A stretch of 64,000 nucleotides of DNA from Bradyrhizobium semiaridum (GTDB lineage Bacteria; Pseudomonadota; Alphaproteobacteria; Rhizobiales; Xanthobacteraceae): NCBI RefSeq assembly GCF_020329505.1, contig NZ_JAGKJJ010000003.1:248001-312000 (forward strand), written 5' to 3'. This document shows, in pieces, positions 1 to 7,873 of this stretch. The position numbers and the translations under genes are program-made. Numbering within the stretch: the stretch's first letter is position 1; every line of letters starts with the position of its first letter. The notes beneath the pieces were generated by a model that was not told the origin of the DNA, searched no databases, and worked only from the letters and a program-made list of their open reading frames with translations.

Positions 1-2
1 AA

Positions 3-308
3 TATCTCGGCGCGATCGTCCAGGTCGACTATGAAAGCGTCGGCCGCTGGGCCCGCGACCGCGCCCTGCCCTACACCAACTACAAGTCGCTGTCGCAGCT
101 GCCCGAGGTCCACGAGCTGGTCGAGCGCGTCGTCACCGACACCAATAAGCGCTTCGCCCGCGTCGAGAACATCAGGCGCTTTGCGATCCTGGAGAAGGAG
201 CTCGATCACGACGACGGCGAACTGACCGCCACCCAGAAGGTCCGGCGCGCCATGATCGAAAAGAAGTTCGCGCGCGAGCTCGCGCTCATCTACCCCGCGG
301 AGGCCTGA
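3..308 (+). CDS. AMP-forming acyl-CoA synthetase, C-terminal part (5' end outside window)
   Basis: The frame is open from the window edge and gives about 101 residues ending in a stop. The tail resembles the C-terminal lobe of long-chain type acyl-CoA ligases (ANL family): a DDGELTATQKVRR stretch corresponds to the LTPT-x-K-x-R region whose lysine takes part in adenylation. The adenylation core is not visible, so the substrate cannot be judged. The TGA stop shares its A with the ATG of the following permease gene, which implies translational coupling and a joint role: a carboxylic acid is imported by the ABC system and activated to its CoA ester. That functional link is inference from the arrangement. 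Confidence 0.8.
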   Translation, partial: YLGAIVQVDYESVGRWARDRALPYTNYKSLSQLPEVHELVERVVTDTNKRFARVENIRRFAILEKELDHDDGELTATQKVRRAMIEKKFARELALIYPAEA

Positions 309-1180
309 TGCAATATTTCTTGCAGCTGCTGATATCCGGGCTTGCGATCGGCGCCATCTACGGCCTGATCGCGATGGGCTTCGCCGTGATCTACAAGTCG
401 ACCGGCCTGGTCAATTTCGCCCAGGGCGAGATGACCATGATCGTGGCCTATATCGCCTGGACCGTCTCCACGACCGGGAGCGGCAATATCTTGGTCGTTT
501 CGCTCGCCGCCATCCTCGCCGCTGTTAGCCTCGGCCTAGTCATCGAGCGCGTCGTGATGCGGCCGATGCTCGGCGAGCCGGTGTTTGCCACCGTGATGGT
601 GACGATCGGCCTTGCGGTGATCCTGCGCTCCTCGATCAATTTCATCTGGGACGCCTATCCGCACGGCCTCGACATCGGCGTCGGCCGCGGCATCGTCCGG
701 GTCGGCGGCATCGGCGTCCGCACCGGCCAGATCGCCGTCATCGCAACGCTGTTGCTGCTGCTCGCGGCGATCTGGGCGTTCTTCCGCTACAGCAAGACCG
801 GCGTCGCGATGCGTGCCGTCGCCGCCGACGACCGCACCGCGCTGCTGATGGGCATCAGCGCGACCAGGGTGCATGCCCTCGCCTGGGCGGCCTCGTCGGT
901 GATTGCAGGCATTGGCGGGGTGTTCTTCGCGCTGTCCTACGACCTGTCGCCGGCCATGTTCCAGCTCGGACTGAAGGCGTTTCCGGCCACCATCCTCGGC
1001 GGCCTCGATGCCGTGCTCGGCTCCGGCATCGGCGGCCTCCTGATCGGCCTCACCGAGAATTTCGCCGGCGGCTATATCGGCTCCGGCATGAAGGAGGTCG
1101 CGGGCTTCGCGATGATCATCGTGGTCCTGATGATCCGCCCGTTCGGCCTGTTCGGCGAACGCGACATCGAGAGGGTCTAG
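308..1180 (+). CDS. HAAT-family (LivH-type) ABC transporter permease
   Basis: This 290-residue integral membrane protein has the layout of LivH: an N-terminal helix followed by a GLIAMGFAVIYKSTGLVNFAQGEM segment (here positions 20-43), several hydrophobic helices, and a cytoplasmic loop around 175-190 (DDRTALLMGIS) that matches the ATPase-contact loop of this family. It would form half of the inner-membrane channel. It starts in overlap with the CoA ligase stop and is followed 4 bases later by the LivM-type partner. LivH proteins carry branched-chain amino acids, but relatives beside CoA ligases often carry aromatic or aliphatic acids; the substrate is not readable here. The LivG/LivF-type ATPases are not in the window and may lie upstream. 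Confidence 0.9.
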   Translation: MQYFLQLLISGLAIGAIYGLIAMGFAVIYKSTGLVNFAQGEMTMIVAYIAWTVSTTGSGNILVVSLAAILAAVSLGLVIERVVMRPMLGEPVFATVMVTIGLAVILRSSINFIWDAYPHGLDIGVGRGIVRVGGIGVRTGQIAVIATLLLLLAAIWAFFRYSKTGVAMRAVAADDRTALLMGISATRVHALAWAASSVIAGIGGVFFALSYDLSPAMFQLGLKAFPATILGGLDAVLGSGIGGLLIGLTENFAGGYIGSGMKEVAGFAMIIVVLMIRPFGLFGERDIERV

Positions 1181-1184
1181 GGCG

Positions 1185-2231
1185 ATGCGTACCGGCGACT
1201 ACAAGCAGAGCTATGGCGAGCTCGTCACGCTGATCGATTCACCGCCGGTCTGGCTGTGGTCGACGGTGCTGGTGCTGGCGCTGGTCGTCGCACCTTACGT
1301 GCTGAATGCCTATGCGCTGTCGTTCCTGACCATCATCCTGATCACGGTGGTGGGCGCGCTCGGCCTCAACATCCTCACCGGCTATACCGGCTTGATCTCG
1401 CTCGGGCATGTCGGCTTTCTCCTCACCGGCGCCTATGGCTATGCCGTTTTGGTCTCGAAATATCAGCTGCCGCCGCTGGTCGGCTTTCTCGGCGCCGGCC
1501 TCGTCCCCGCGGCCGCCAGCCTGATCGTCGGCGCGCCGTCGCTGCGGCTGAAGGGGCTCTATCTCGCCATCACCACCCTCGCCTTCTCCTTCATCATCAA
1601 CACGGTGATCCTGGAGATGCGCTGGCTGACCAACGGAGCGCGCGGCATCGCGGTGCAGCGGCCCGAAATCTTCGGCGTCAGCTTCGAGAGCGACGCGGCC
1701 TTTACCCATCTCTGTCTTGCGACGGCGATACTGACGCTGTTCGCCACCCTCAATATCCGCCGCAGCCGGGTCGGACGCGCCTTCGTCGCCATCCGCGACA
1801 ACGACACCGCGGCGCGGGTGATGGGCATCAACCTGCACGCCTACAAGCTGCTTGCCTTCGTCACCAGCGCCTTCATCACCGGCATCGCCGGCGCGCTCTA
1901 CGGCATCTACCTCTCGTTCGTGAACGTCGAGGGCTTTCCGTTCCTGCTGTCGATCGAGGCGCTGGCGATCCTGATCGTCGGCGGGCTGGGCTCGGCGCTG
2001 GGCGCCGTGCTCGGCACCGTCCTGATCGTGCTGTTGCCGGAGGCGACGCGGCTGGTATTCAGCCTGTTCAGCGCGCAAATGGACGCGATGTTCACGACCG
2101 GCGCGCAGGAGCTCAAGAGCATGCTCTACGGCCTCGTCATCATCCTGTTCCTGCGCTTCCAGCCGCGCGGCCTGGTCGGCGTCTGGCACGATCTCAAGCG
2201 GACCTGGGTCAACTGGCCGCTGCGTTACTGA
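1185..2231 (+). CDS. HAAT-family (LivM-type) ABC transporter permease
   Basis: This 348-residue membrane protein has the LivM signature region GLNILTGYTGLISLGHVGFL in its first third and the conserved loop RDNDTAARVMGINLHAYKL near residue 205, where the nucleotide-binding subunit docks. It has many hydrophobic helices and a short basic C-terminus. It follows the LivH-type gene with a 4-base gap and is followed by the binding-protein gene 41 bases later, so it is clearly part of one transport operon. The natural substrate cannot be told from the sequence; the adjacent CoA ligase suggests a carboxylate rather than an amino acid. Confidence 0.9.
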   Translation: MRTGDYKQSYGELVTLIDSPPVWLWSTVLVLALVVAPYVLNAYALSFLTIILITVVGALGLNILTGYTGLISLGHVGFLLTGAYGYAVLVSKYQLPPLVGFLGAGLVPAAASLIVGAPSLRLKGLYLAITTLAFSFIINTVILEMRWLTNGARGIAVQRPEIFGVSFESDAAFTHLCLATAILTLFATLNIRRSRVGRAFVAIRDNDTAARVMGINLHAYKLLAFVTSAFITGIAGALYGIYLSFVNVEGFPFLLSIEALAILIVGGLGSALGAVLGTVLIVLLPEATRLVFSLFSAQMDAMFTTGAQELKSMLYGLVIILFLRFQPRGLVGVWHDLKRTWVNWPLRY

Positions 2232-2272
2232 CACAACAAACAACACGATCACGATCAAAGGGAGGAAGGACA

Positions 2273-3427
2273 ATGCGAAACCATCTGGCGACTGTATCAC
2301 TCCTCACAGCCGCGCTGCTGTCCGGCGGCGCGCTGGCCGCCGATCCCGGCGTGACCGATACCGAAATCCTGATCGGCGACGTCGAACCGCTGACGGGTCC
2401 GCCGGCGCTGCTCGGAGTCGCGGCCTCGATCGGCCACAAGATCGCGATCGCGGAAGCCAACAACGCCGGCGGCATCAACGGCCGCAAGATCAAATACGTC
2501 CTGGAGGACGACGGCTACGTCACGGCGCGGACCATCCAGGGCGTGAAGAAGGTCATCGAGGTCGACAAGGTGTTCGCCATGCTCGGCATCTCCGGCTCCG
2601 GCCAATCGATCGCTGTCATGCCGGTGCTGGAGAAGGCCGGCATTCCGACGGTGATCGACGTCGCACCGGTGAAGCTGCTGTGGGAGCCGGCGCGCAAGAA
2701 CGTCTTCGTGGTCGGCCAGTCCTACGAGGAAGGCATCATCCATCTCGTCAACTATCTCGCCGACAAGAACCCCGGCAAGACGTGGGGCCTGATCACCCAG
2801 GACGACGATTACGGCATCACCGTGCGTGACGGCTTCGATTCCGTGGTCAAGGCCAAGAAGCTGAAAGTGGTCTACAGCGGCACTTACAAGAAGGGCCAGC
2901 AGGACTTCTCGTCCGACATGCTGCAGCTCAAGGAATCCCGCGCGGACGTGTTCCTTGCCGGCGGCATCATCGCCGAGAACATCGCGATGATGAAGGAGCT
3001 GGAGAAACTCAACGTCAAGCCGGTGACCGGCATCTTCTGGCCCGGCCGCATCGAACCGGTGCTGAAACTGATGGGCCCGGCCGGCGACGGCATCTATGCC
3101 GTCGACTATGTCGAGCCGTTCGCCGGCGAGGCCGGCAAGGCATTCCTCGAAAAGGCCAAGCCGCTGGTCACCGAGGCCGAGTTCAAGGGCATCAACCGCT
3201 ACACCATGACGGGCTATGCGGCCGCAAAAGTGCTGATCGCAGCGATCGAACGCTGCGGCAAGACCGTGACCTGGGCCTGCACCATCTCCGAGCTGGAGAA
3301 GACCAAGAATGTCGAAACCGGCGTCATGGCACCGATCAGCTTCGGCCCCGGCGTGCGCTTCTCGAACCAGAAGCTGCAGATCATGCAGGCGGATGCGGCA
3401 ACGCTCAGCTTCAAGCCGGTGAAGTGA
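2273..3427 (+). CDS. periplasmic binding protein of the HAAT transporter (LivK-like)
   Basis: The product is 384 residues long. It begins with a clear signal peptide (hydrophobic LATVSLLTAALLSGGALA with a cleavage site before ADPG) and continues with the type I periplasmic-binding fold start VTDTEILIGDVEPLTGPPALLG. An upstream in-frame extension exists, but ATG 2273 is chosen because it is preceded by a strong GGAGGAAGG site and directly gives the signal peptide. Two cysteines near the C-terminus (ERCGKTVTWACTI) may form a disulfide. It closes the plus-strand operon; the next genes run the other way. The ligand is unknown. Confidence 0.9.
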   Translation: MRNHLATVSLLTAALLSGGALAADPGVTDTEILIGDVEPLTGPPALLGVAASIGHKIAIAEANNAGGINGRKIKYVLEDDGYVTARTIQGVKKVIEVDKVFAMLGISGSGQSIAVMPVLEKAGIPTVIDVAPVKLLWEPARKNVFVVGQSYEEGIIHLVNYLADKNPGKTWGLITQDDDYGITVRDGFDSVVKAKKLKVVYSGTYKKGQQDFSSDMLQLKESRADVFLAGGIIAENIAMMKELEKLNVKPVTGIFWPGRIEPVLKLMGPAGDGIYAVDYVEPFAGEAGKAFLEKAKPLVTEAEFKGINRYTMTGYAAAKVLIAAIERCGKTVTWACTISELEKTKNVETGVMAPISFGPGVRFSNQKLQIMQADAATLSFKPVK

Positions 3428-3684
3428 GGCTTCAGCCGGAGCCATCAGACGATGCGTTCCGGCCAAGGCTTCGCGCGTTTCCACCTCGTCATGGCTGACC
3501 TGCGCGGCCATGGCGAGCTGATCGCCACCCAATTTCGGAATATTGGAATAATACCCCTGAGTTGCCCGACATGTCAAGCGGCCGTGTCGAACGCTGGCCG
3601 CCGCGACGGCTCCTTTGCATGGGCTGTTTTTCGATATTTGGCAAAGCACCCCCTGCGAGCTAGGGCGAGGTGCAGACATCCCGC
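3428..3684. other. intergenic region between two convergent operons
   Basis: About 257 bases separate the binding-protein stop from the stop of the minus-strand acyl-CoA dehydrogenase gene. The stretch is less GC-rich in the middle (a TTTCGGAATATTGGAATAAT segment). I see no convincing gene, no strong T-tailed hairpin and no repeat family member. A minus-strand frame is open through it but has no start signal or recognisable motif. Confidence 0.5.
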
Positions 3685-4878
3685 TCACATCCGCTTGGCG
3701 ACCTCTTCCAGCATTACCTCGGTGGCGCCGCCGCCGATGGTCAGCACCCGGGCATCGCGCGCCATGCGCTCGATCGGCGTGCCGCGCATGAAGCCGGTGC
3801 CGCCGTGCAGTTGCAGGCAGCCGTGCACGACCTCGTGCAGCACTTCGGGCGACAGCGCCTTCACCATCGAGACTTCGCGCAGGCAGGGCTGCCCGGCCGC
3901 TGCCAGCTCGGCGGCGTGATAGGCGAGCTGCCGGGCGGCCGCTGCCTTGGCCGCGAGCTGCGCCAGCTTGAGCCGCACCGCCTGCTGGTTCCAGAGCGGG
4001 CCGCCGAACGCCTGCCGGGTCTTCACGTAATTGGCCGTCAGCTCGATCGCCTTGGCCGATTCCCCGGCGCAGATGCCGCCGATGCAGATGCGCTCGTTCT
4101 GAAACGTCTCCATGATGCCGTAGAAGCCCTTGTTCTCTTCGCCGAGCAGGTTTTCGGCGGGGACGCGGACGTCCTGGAAGCCGAGCTCGGCGGTATCGGA
4201 ACAAAGCCAGCCATGCTTCTCGAGCTTGGTCGCGGAGATACCCGGCGTATTGCGCTCGACGATGAACAGCGAGATGCCGCGGCTGCCCTTCGCCTCCGGG
4301 TCGGTCCGCGCCGCGACGATCAGGATGTCGCCGTAGACGGCATTGGTGATGAACATCTTCGCGCCGTTGATCACCCAGGAGGCCCCTTCGCGCCGGGCCC
4401 GGGTCTTGAGCCCGGCCACGTCGGACCCGGCATCCGGCTCGGTCACGGCGATCGAGCAGATCGTCTCGCCGCGGATGATCGCCGGCAGATATTTTTGCTT
4501 CTGCTCCGGCGTGCCACGCAGGGTGATGTGGACGGCCGACATGTCCGAATGCACCAGGACCGACGACGTGAAGCCGCCAAAGCTTGAGCGCCCGAGCTCC
4601 TCGGCGAACACCATGGAGGCGAGCGGCCCCATATCGGTGCCGCCATACTCGACCTCGTGGCGCATGCCGAGGAAGCCGAGCGCGCCCATCCTGCGGAACA
4701 CCTCGCGCGGGATCTTGCCGGCGCGCTCCCATTCCTCGCCATGCGGGATCACCTCCCGTTCGACGAAGCGGCGCACCTGCTCGCGCAGCATCCTGAGCTC
4801 CTCGGAGAGGCCCGGCTGCTCGGAGAACTGAAACTCGGTCTCGCCGGCTTCGCGCGGATCGGCTGGCATGAGGTTCAT
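3685..4878 (-). CDS. acyl-CoA dehydrogenase
   Basis: A 397-residue flavoprotein of normal family length. It carries the middle-domain segment CSIAVTEPDAGSDVAGLKTRA (FAD/substrate contact), the helical-domain stretch with TRQAFGGPLWNQQAVRLKLA, and the C-terminal LHGGTGFMRGTPIERMARDARVLTIGGGATEVM block typical of the family. It would oxidise an acyl-CoA to the 2-enoyl-CoA and pass electrons to ETF. The chain-length class cannot be assigned. Its ATG overlaps the TGA of the upstream hydrolase gene (ATGA), so it is the last gene of the six-gene minus-strand operon that begins with the Rieske dioxygenase. Confidence 0.93.
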   Translation of the reverse strand: MNLMPADPREAGETEFQFSEQPGLSEELRMLREQVRRFVEREVIPHGEEWERAGKIPREVFRRMGALGFLGMRHEVEYGGTDMGPLASMVFAEELGRSSFGGFTSSVLVHSDMSAVHITLRGTPEQKQKYLPAIIRGETICSIAVTEPDAGSDVAGLKTRARREGASWVINGAKMFITNAVYGDILIVAARTDPEAKGSRGISLFIVERNTPGISATKLEKHGWLCSDTAELGFQDVRVPAENLLGEENKGFYGIMETFQNERICIGGICAGESAKAIELTANYVKTRQAFGGPLWNQQAVRLKLAQLAAKAAAARQLAYHAAELAAAGQPCLREVSMVKALSPEVLHEVVHGCLQLHGGTGFMRGTPIERMARDARVLTIGGGATEVMLEEVAKRM

Positions 4879-5807
4879 GGTGCGGCCTCCTCGGCCCTGA
4901 TATGCAGATGCCTACGAAGGAAATCCGCAGCGGACGCGATCGCTTCGCCCGCCTGCGGAATCTCCGGGAACATCTGAAACACGTGGATCATCCCGGCAAA
5001 GACCTCGAGCGCCACAGCGACGCCGGCGTCTTCGGCTTTCCGCGCGAGCATCACGGAATCGTCCCGCACCGTCTCGCGATTTCCGACCTGAATCAGCAGC
5101 GGCGGCAGCCCCGCAAGCTCGGCATACAGCGGCGACGCCAGCGGATTGCGCGGATCGCCCTCTTCACCCAGATAATCCTTCGCCAACGCCAGGATCATCT
5201 TCCGCTGATGGATCGGATCGGCCTCCGCCCGGCTCTGGTAGCTCGCGCCGGTCGCGGCGAGATCGGTCCACGGCGACATCAGCACGGCAGCCGCCGGCAA
5301 CCTCTCGCCACGATCGCGCAGCGCCAGCATGACCGCGAGGGCAAGATTGCCGCCGGCGGAGTCTCCGGCCAGCGCGATCCCATCCGGCTTCAAACCCTGC
5401 TCCAGCAGGAACGCATAGGCCCGCCACGCATCATCGAGCGCCGCCGGAAAGCGATGTTCCGGCGCCAGCCGATAGTTGATGGCCAGCGTGGCGCAACGGC
5501 TCGCCTCGGCGAGCCGCGCGATCAGATCGCGATGCGACGTCACCGACCCCATGCGAAACCCGCCGCCGTGGAAATAGAGGATCGCCCGACCGCCCGGCGC
5601 CTTGCGCGGCGTCAGCCACTCGGCATCGACACCGCCTGCGGTGACGCGCTCGCAGGCGACCGGCACAGCATGAGTGCCAAAGGCCGCGTCCCAGTCGCGG
5701 CGCATCTGCGCGACCGGTGTGTCACGGGTCCAGCCGCGATAGACCGAGCTGATCCGCGCGATCGCGCGATCAACCGGTGAGTCCGCCAGTTCGCGCTCGC
5801 CCGCCAT
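4875..5807 (-). CDS. alpha/beta hydrolase of the HSL (hormone-sensitive lipase-like) family
   Basis: This 310-residue protein shows the HSL-family oxyanion-hole motif HGGGF (about residue 80) and the nucleophile elbow GDSAGGN (about residue 148), with a plausible acid in RDDSVMLARKAEDAG and the catalytic histidine in AGMIHVFQM near the C-terminus. It should hydrolyse a small carboxyl ester or lactone in the cytoplasm. It sits between an SDR gene (one base gap upstream) and an acyl-CoA dehydrogenase gene (overlapping start), which suggests a step in the same catabolic route, for example cleavage of a lactone or ester intermediate. That step is inference. Confidence 0.9.
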   Translation of the reverse strand: MAGERELADSPVDRAIARISSVYRGWTRDTPVAQMRRDWDAAFGTHAVPVACERVTAGGVDAEWLTPRKAPGGRAILYFHGGGFRMGSVTSHRDLIARLAEASRCATLAINYRLAPEHRFPAALDDAWRAYAFLLEQGLKPDGIALAGDSAGGNLALAVMLALRDRGERLPAAAVLMSPWTDLAATGASYQSRAEADPIHQRKMILALAKDYLGEEGDPRNPLASPLYAELAGLPPLLIQVGNRETVRDDSVMLARKAEDAGVAVALEVFAGMIHVFQMFPEIPQAGEAIASAADFLRRHLHIRAEEAAP

Positions 5808-5808
5808 G

Positions 5809-6567
5809 TCAGCCGCCTAGCCCCATGCCGCCGGACACTCCGAGCGTTTCGCCGGTGATGTAGCCGGCCTGGTCGGACGAGAGGAACAGCGCGGCCGACG
5901 CGACCTCGTCGGGTTCACCCAGCCGCCGCAGCAACGTTGCTTCGGTCATCGCGCGCAGCAGCCGCTCGCCGCCGGTTGCGACCGCCTGCTCCAGCATCGG
6001 GGTGCGGATCGGCCCGGGCGCGATGCAATTTGCCGTGATGCCGAAGCGCGCATTCTCGCGCGCCAGGCTCTTCGTGAACGCGATCACGCCGCCCTTGGCG
6101 GCCGAATAGACCGCCCCGCCCTTCGAGCCGAGCCGCGCCGCTTCCGACGTGATATTGACGATGCGGCCAAAGCCCGCCGCCTGCATCGCCGGCAACACCG
6201 CCTGCGTGCAGGCCAGCACGCCGACCAAGTTGACGCCGATCAGCTTGGCCCAATCAGCTTCCGACGTATCGGTGAAGAAGGCGTGCTGGTCGATCCCGGC
6301 ATTGTTGACGAGAATGTCGAACGGCCCGTGTTGCCCCACCGCAGCGCGCACCGCGGCTGCATCGCAGACGTCAAGTTTGATTGCGGTCGCTCCGATGCGT
6401 TCCGCAAGGCGAGCGCCCGCGGCGACATCGAGATCGGCGATCATTACCTGTGCCCCGGCATCAGCAAATCCGCGCGCGATGGCGGCACCGATGCCCTGCG
6501 CCCCGCCGGTGACGAAGGCGCGCCTTCCATCGAGCCGGCCGAACGGACGCTGATCGGTCACCGGCAC
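5809..6567 (-). CDS. SDR-family oxidoreductase
   Basis: A classical short-chain dehydrogenase of 252 residues: the nucleotide-binding motif TGGAQGIG near the N-terminus, NNAG around residue 88, and the catalytic YSAAKGG (Tyr-x3-Lys) near 155. The acidic residue in ADLD after the second strand favours NAD(H). The start is a GTG three bases after the upstream enoyl-CoA hydratase stop, with only a weak ribosome site, so coupling is likely. In a cluster with a ring-hydroxylating dioxygenase it could be a cis-diol dehydrogenase, or a 3-hydroxyacyl-CoA dehydrogenase working with the hydratase; the sequence alone does not decide. Confidence 0.92.
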   Translation of the reverse strand: MPVTDQRPFGRLDGRRAFVTGGAQGIGAAIARGFADAGAQVMIADLDVAAGARLAERIGATAIKLDVCDAAAVRAAVGQHGPFDILVNNAGIDQHAFFTDTSEADWAKLIGVNLVGVLACTQAVLPAMQAAGFGRIVNITSEAARLGSKGGAVYSAAKGGVIAFTKSLARENARFGITANCIAPGPIRTPMLEQAVATGGERLLRAMTEATLLRRLGEPDEVASAALFLSSDQAGYITGETLGVSGGMGLGG

Positions 6568-6570
6568 GGC

Positions 6571-7365
6571 TCAGCGCCCGGTGAAGTTCGGCTTGCGGCG
6601 TTCGATCACCGCGGCGAGGCCTTCGCGGGCGTCGGCTGTGCCGGACAATTCAGCGACGGTGCGCGCCTCCTCCGAGAGGCACTGCTCGATCGATAGCGCG
6701 GTGCCGGCCCAGACCAGCCGCTTGGTGGCCGCAAGCGCCTTCGGCGCACCGGCCGCCAATTCCTTGGCCAGCGCCAGCGAGGCATCGGCCAGTTCATCAT
6801 CGGGAACAACCCTGGTGACGATGCCGAGCTCGAGTGCCTCGGCTGCGGGGATCACCGGATTGGTGAGCAGGATCGACATCGCGCGGCGCAGCCCGACCAG
6901 CCGCGACAGCGTGACGGAGACGCCGGCATCCGGCGCCATCGCCACGCGCGTGGCACCGGCAAGAAACTTCGCCGATTCCCCGGCGATCACGATGTCGGAC
7001 GCGCAAACCAGACCGAACCCGCCGCCGCCCGCGGCAAATCCCTGCACCGAAGCGATCACCGGCGCCTCCAGACGCAGCAGCCCGGTGACGGCATTCTGCA
7101 GATAGGCGGTAGCCTGACGGATGTAATCGGGCAGCTTCTCGCCCTTGGACGCGAAGGCGCGGACATCGCCGCCGGCACAGAAATTGGCGCCCTCGCCCGA
7201 GATCAGCACGACGTGCAAATCCGGATGCCCATGGCAAACCATGATGGCGTCGCACAGCGCGCTCAGCAGCTCGATGCTCATGCCGTTGGCGGCATCCGGC
7301 CGATTGAGCCGCAGCCGCGCAATGCCATCCGTGATGTCGAGCAGCACCGGTCCCTTGTCGATCAT
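6571..7365 (-). CDS. enoyl-CoA hydratase/isomerase family protein
   Basis: A 264-residue crotonase-fold protein. The oxyanion-hole segments are visible as SGEGANFCAGGDVRAFA (about residue 55-70) and GFAAGGGGFGLVCASDIVIAGESAKF (about 107-132). It would hydrate or isomerise an enoyl-CoA. The usual first catalytic glutamate of true hydratases is not obvious in the second block, so another crotonase activity is possible. It lies 13 bases downstream of the dioxygenase beta gene and 3 bases upstream of the SDR gene. Confidence 0.9.
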   Translation of the reverse strand: MIDKGPVLLDITDGIARLRLNRPDAANGMSIELLSALCDAIMVCHGHPDLHVVLISGEGANFCAGGDVRAFASKGEKLPDYIRQATAYLQNAVTGLLRLEAPVIASVQGFAAGGGGFGLVCASDIVIAGESAKFLAGATRVAMAPDAGVSVTLSRLVGLRRAMSILLTNPVIPAAEALELGIVTRVVPDDELADASLALAKELAAGAPKALAATKRLVWAGTALSIEQCLSEEARTVAELSGTADAREGLAAVIERRKPNFTGR

Positions 7366-7378
7366 GTCACGTCCTCAC

Positions 7379-7873
7379 CTAGACCAGGAACGACAGCGTG
7401 TAGATGGCCTTGCTGTTGTTGACGAGCGTGACCTTCTTGTAGGCCATCCGCAATTCGCCCTCGACGAAGCGCAGCCGGTAGTCGTTGCGGGCCGCCCACA
7501 GCGTGTCGTCGCGCAGGCTGGACTCGAAGATCATGCTGTTGCTGGCGACGGCGATATCCTCGCCCGCCTCTTCGTCCATCAGCTCGATATTCGAGATCAG
7601 CCGGCGCAGGTTCGATTGCGGCGTCTGCGTATAGTGCTTGCCACTCATCAACTGCCGCACGCGCAGCGCGATGCGCGAGCGGTTGTCGTAGATGATCGAC
7701 ATTTCCTTCTCGGGATTGATGTCGGCTCCGTTGGCCGGCACCCAGTAAACGCCGTCCTCGGTCCAGAGCTTCTCCCACGCCTCGTATTGGTGCTCGTCCT
7801 GCAGCCGCGCCTCGCGATAGAGGAAGGCGGTGACGGCGGCCAGCAGCGTGGAGCTGCTCTCGCGCGACAGCAT
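7379..7873 (-). CDS. aromatic-ring-hydroxylating dioxygenase, beta (small) subunit
   Basis: A 164-residue protein of the SnoaL/NTF2-like beta-subunit family, recognisable from the start AVTAFLYREARLQDEHQYEAWEKLWTEDGVYWVPA and the later SGKHYTQTPQSNLRRLISNIE stretch. Beta subunits are mostly structural in the alpha3-beta3 hexamer. A longer in-frame extension exists, but ATG 7873 is chosen because it overlaps the TGA of the alpha gene (ATGA) and matches normal beta-subunit length. No ferredoxin or reductase gene is nearby, so the electron-transfer partners must be encoded elsewhere. Confidence 0.92.
   Translation of the reverse strand: MLSRESSSTLLAAVTAFLYREARLQDEHQYEAWEKLWTEDGVYWVPANGADINPEKEMSIIYDNRSRIALRVRQLMSGKHYTQTPQSNLRRLISNIELMDEEAGEDIAVASNSMIFESSLRDDTLWAARNDYRLRFVEGELRMAYKKVTLVNNSKAIYTLSFLV

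Noticed and set aside
1256..2272. In-frame extension of the binding protein into livM
   Set aside because: The signal peptide and GGAGGAAGG site place the start at 2273; the extension is a shadow of livM.
2297..4732. An 811-codon minus-strand frame across the binding protein and the acyl-CoA dehydrogenase
   Set aside because: It is a shadow of two real genes in other frames and has no motif.
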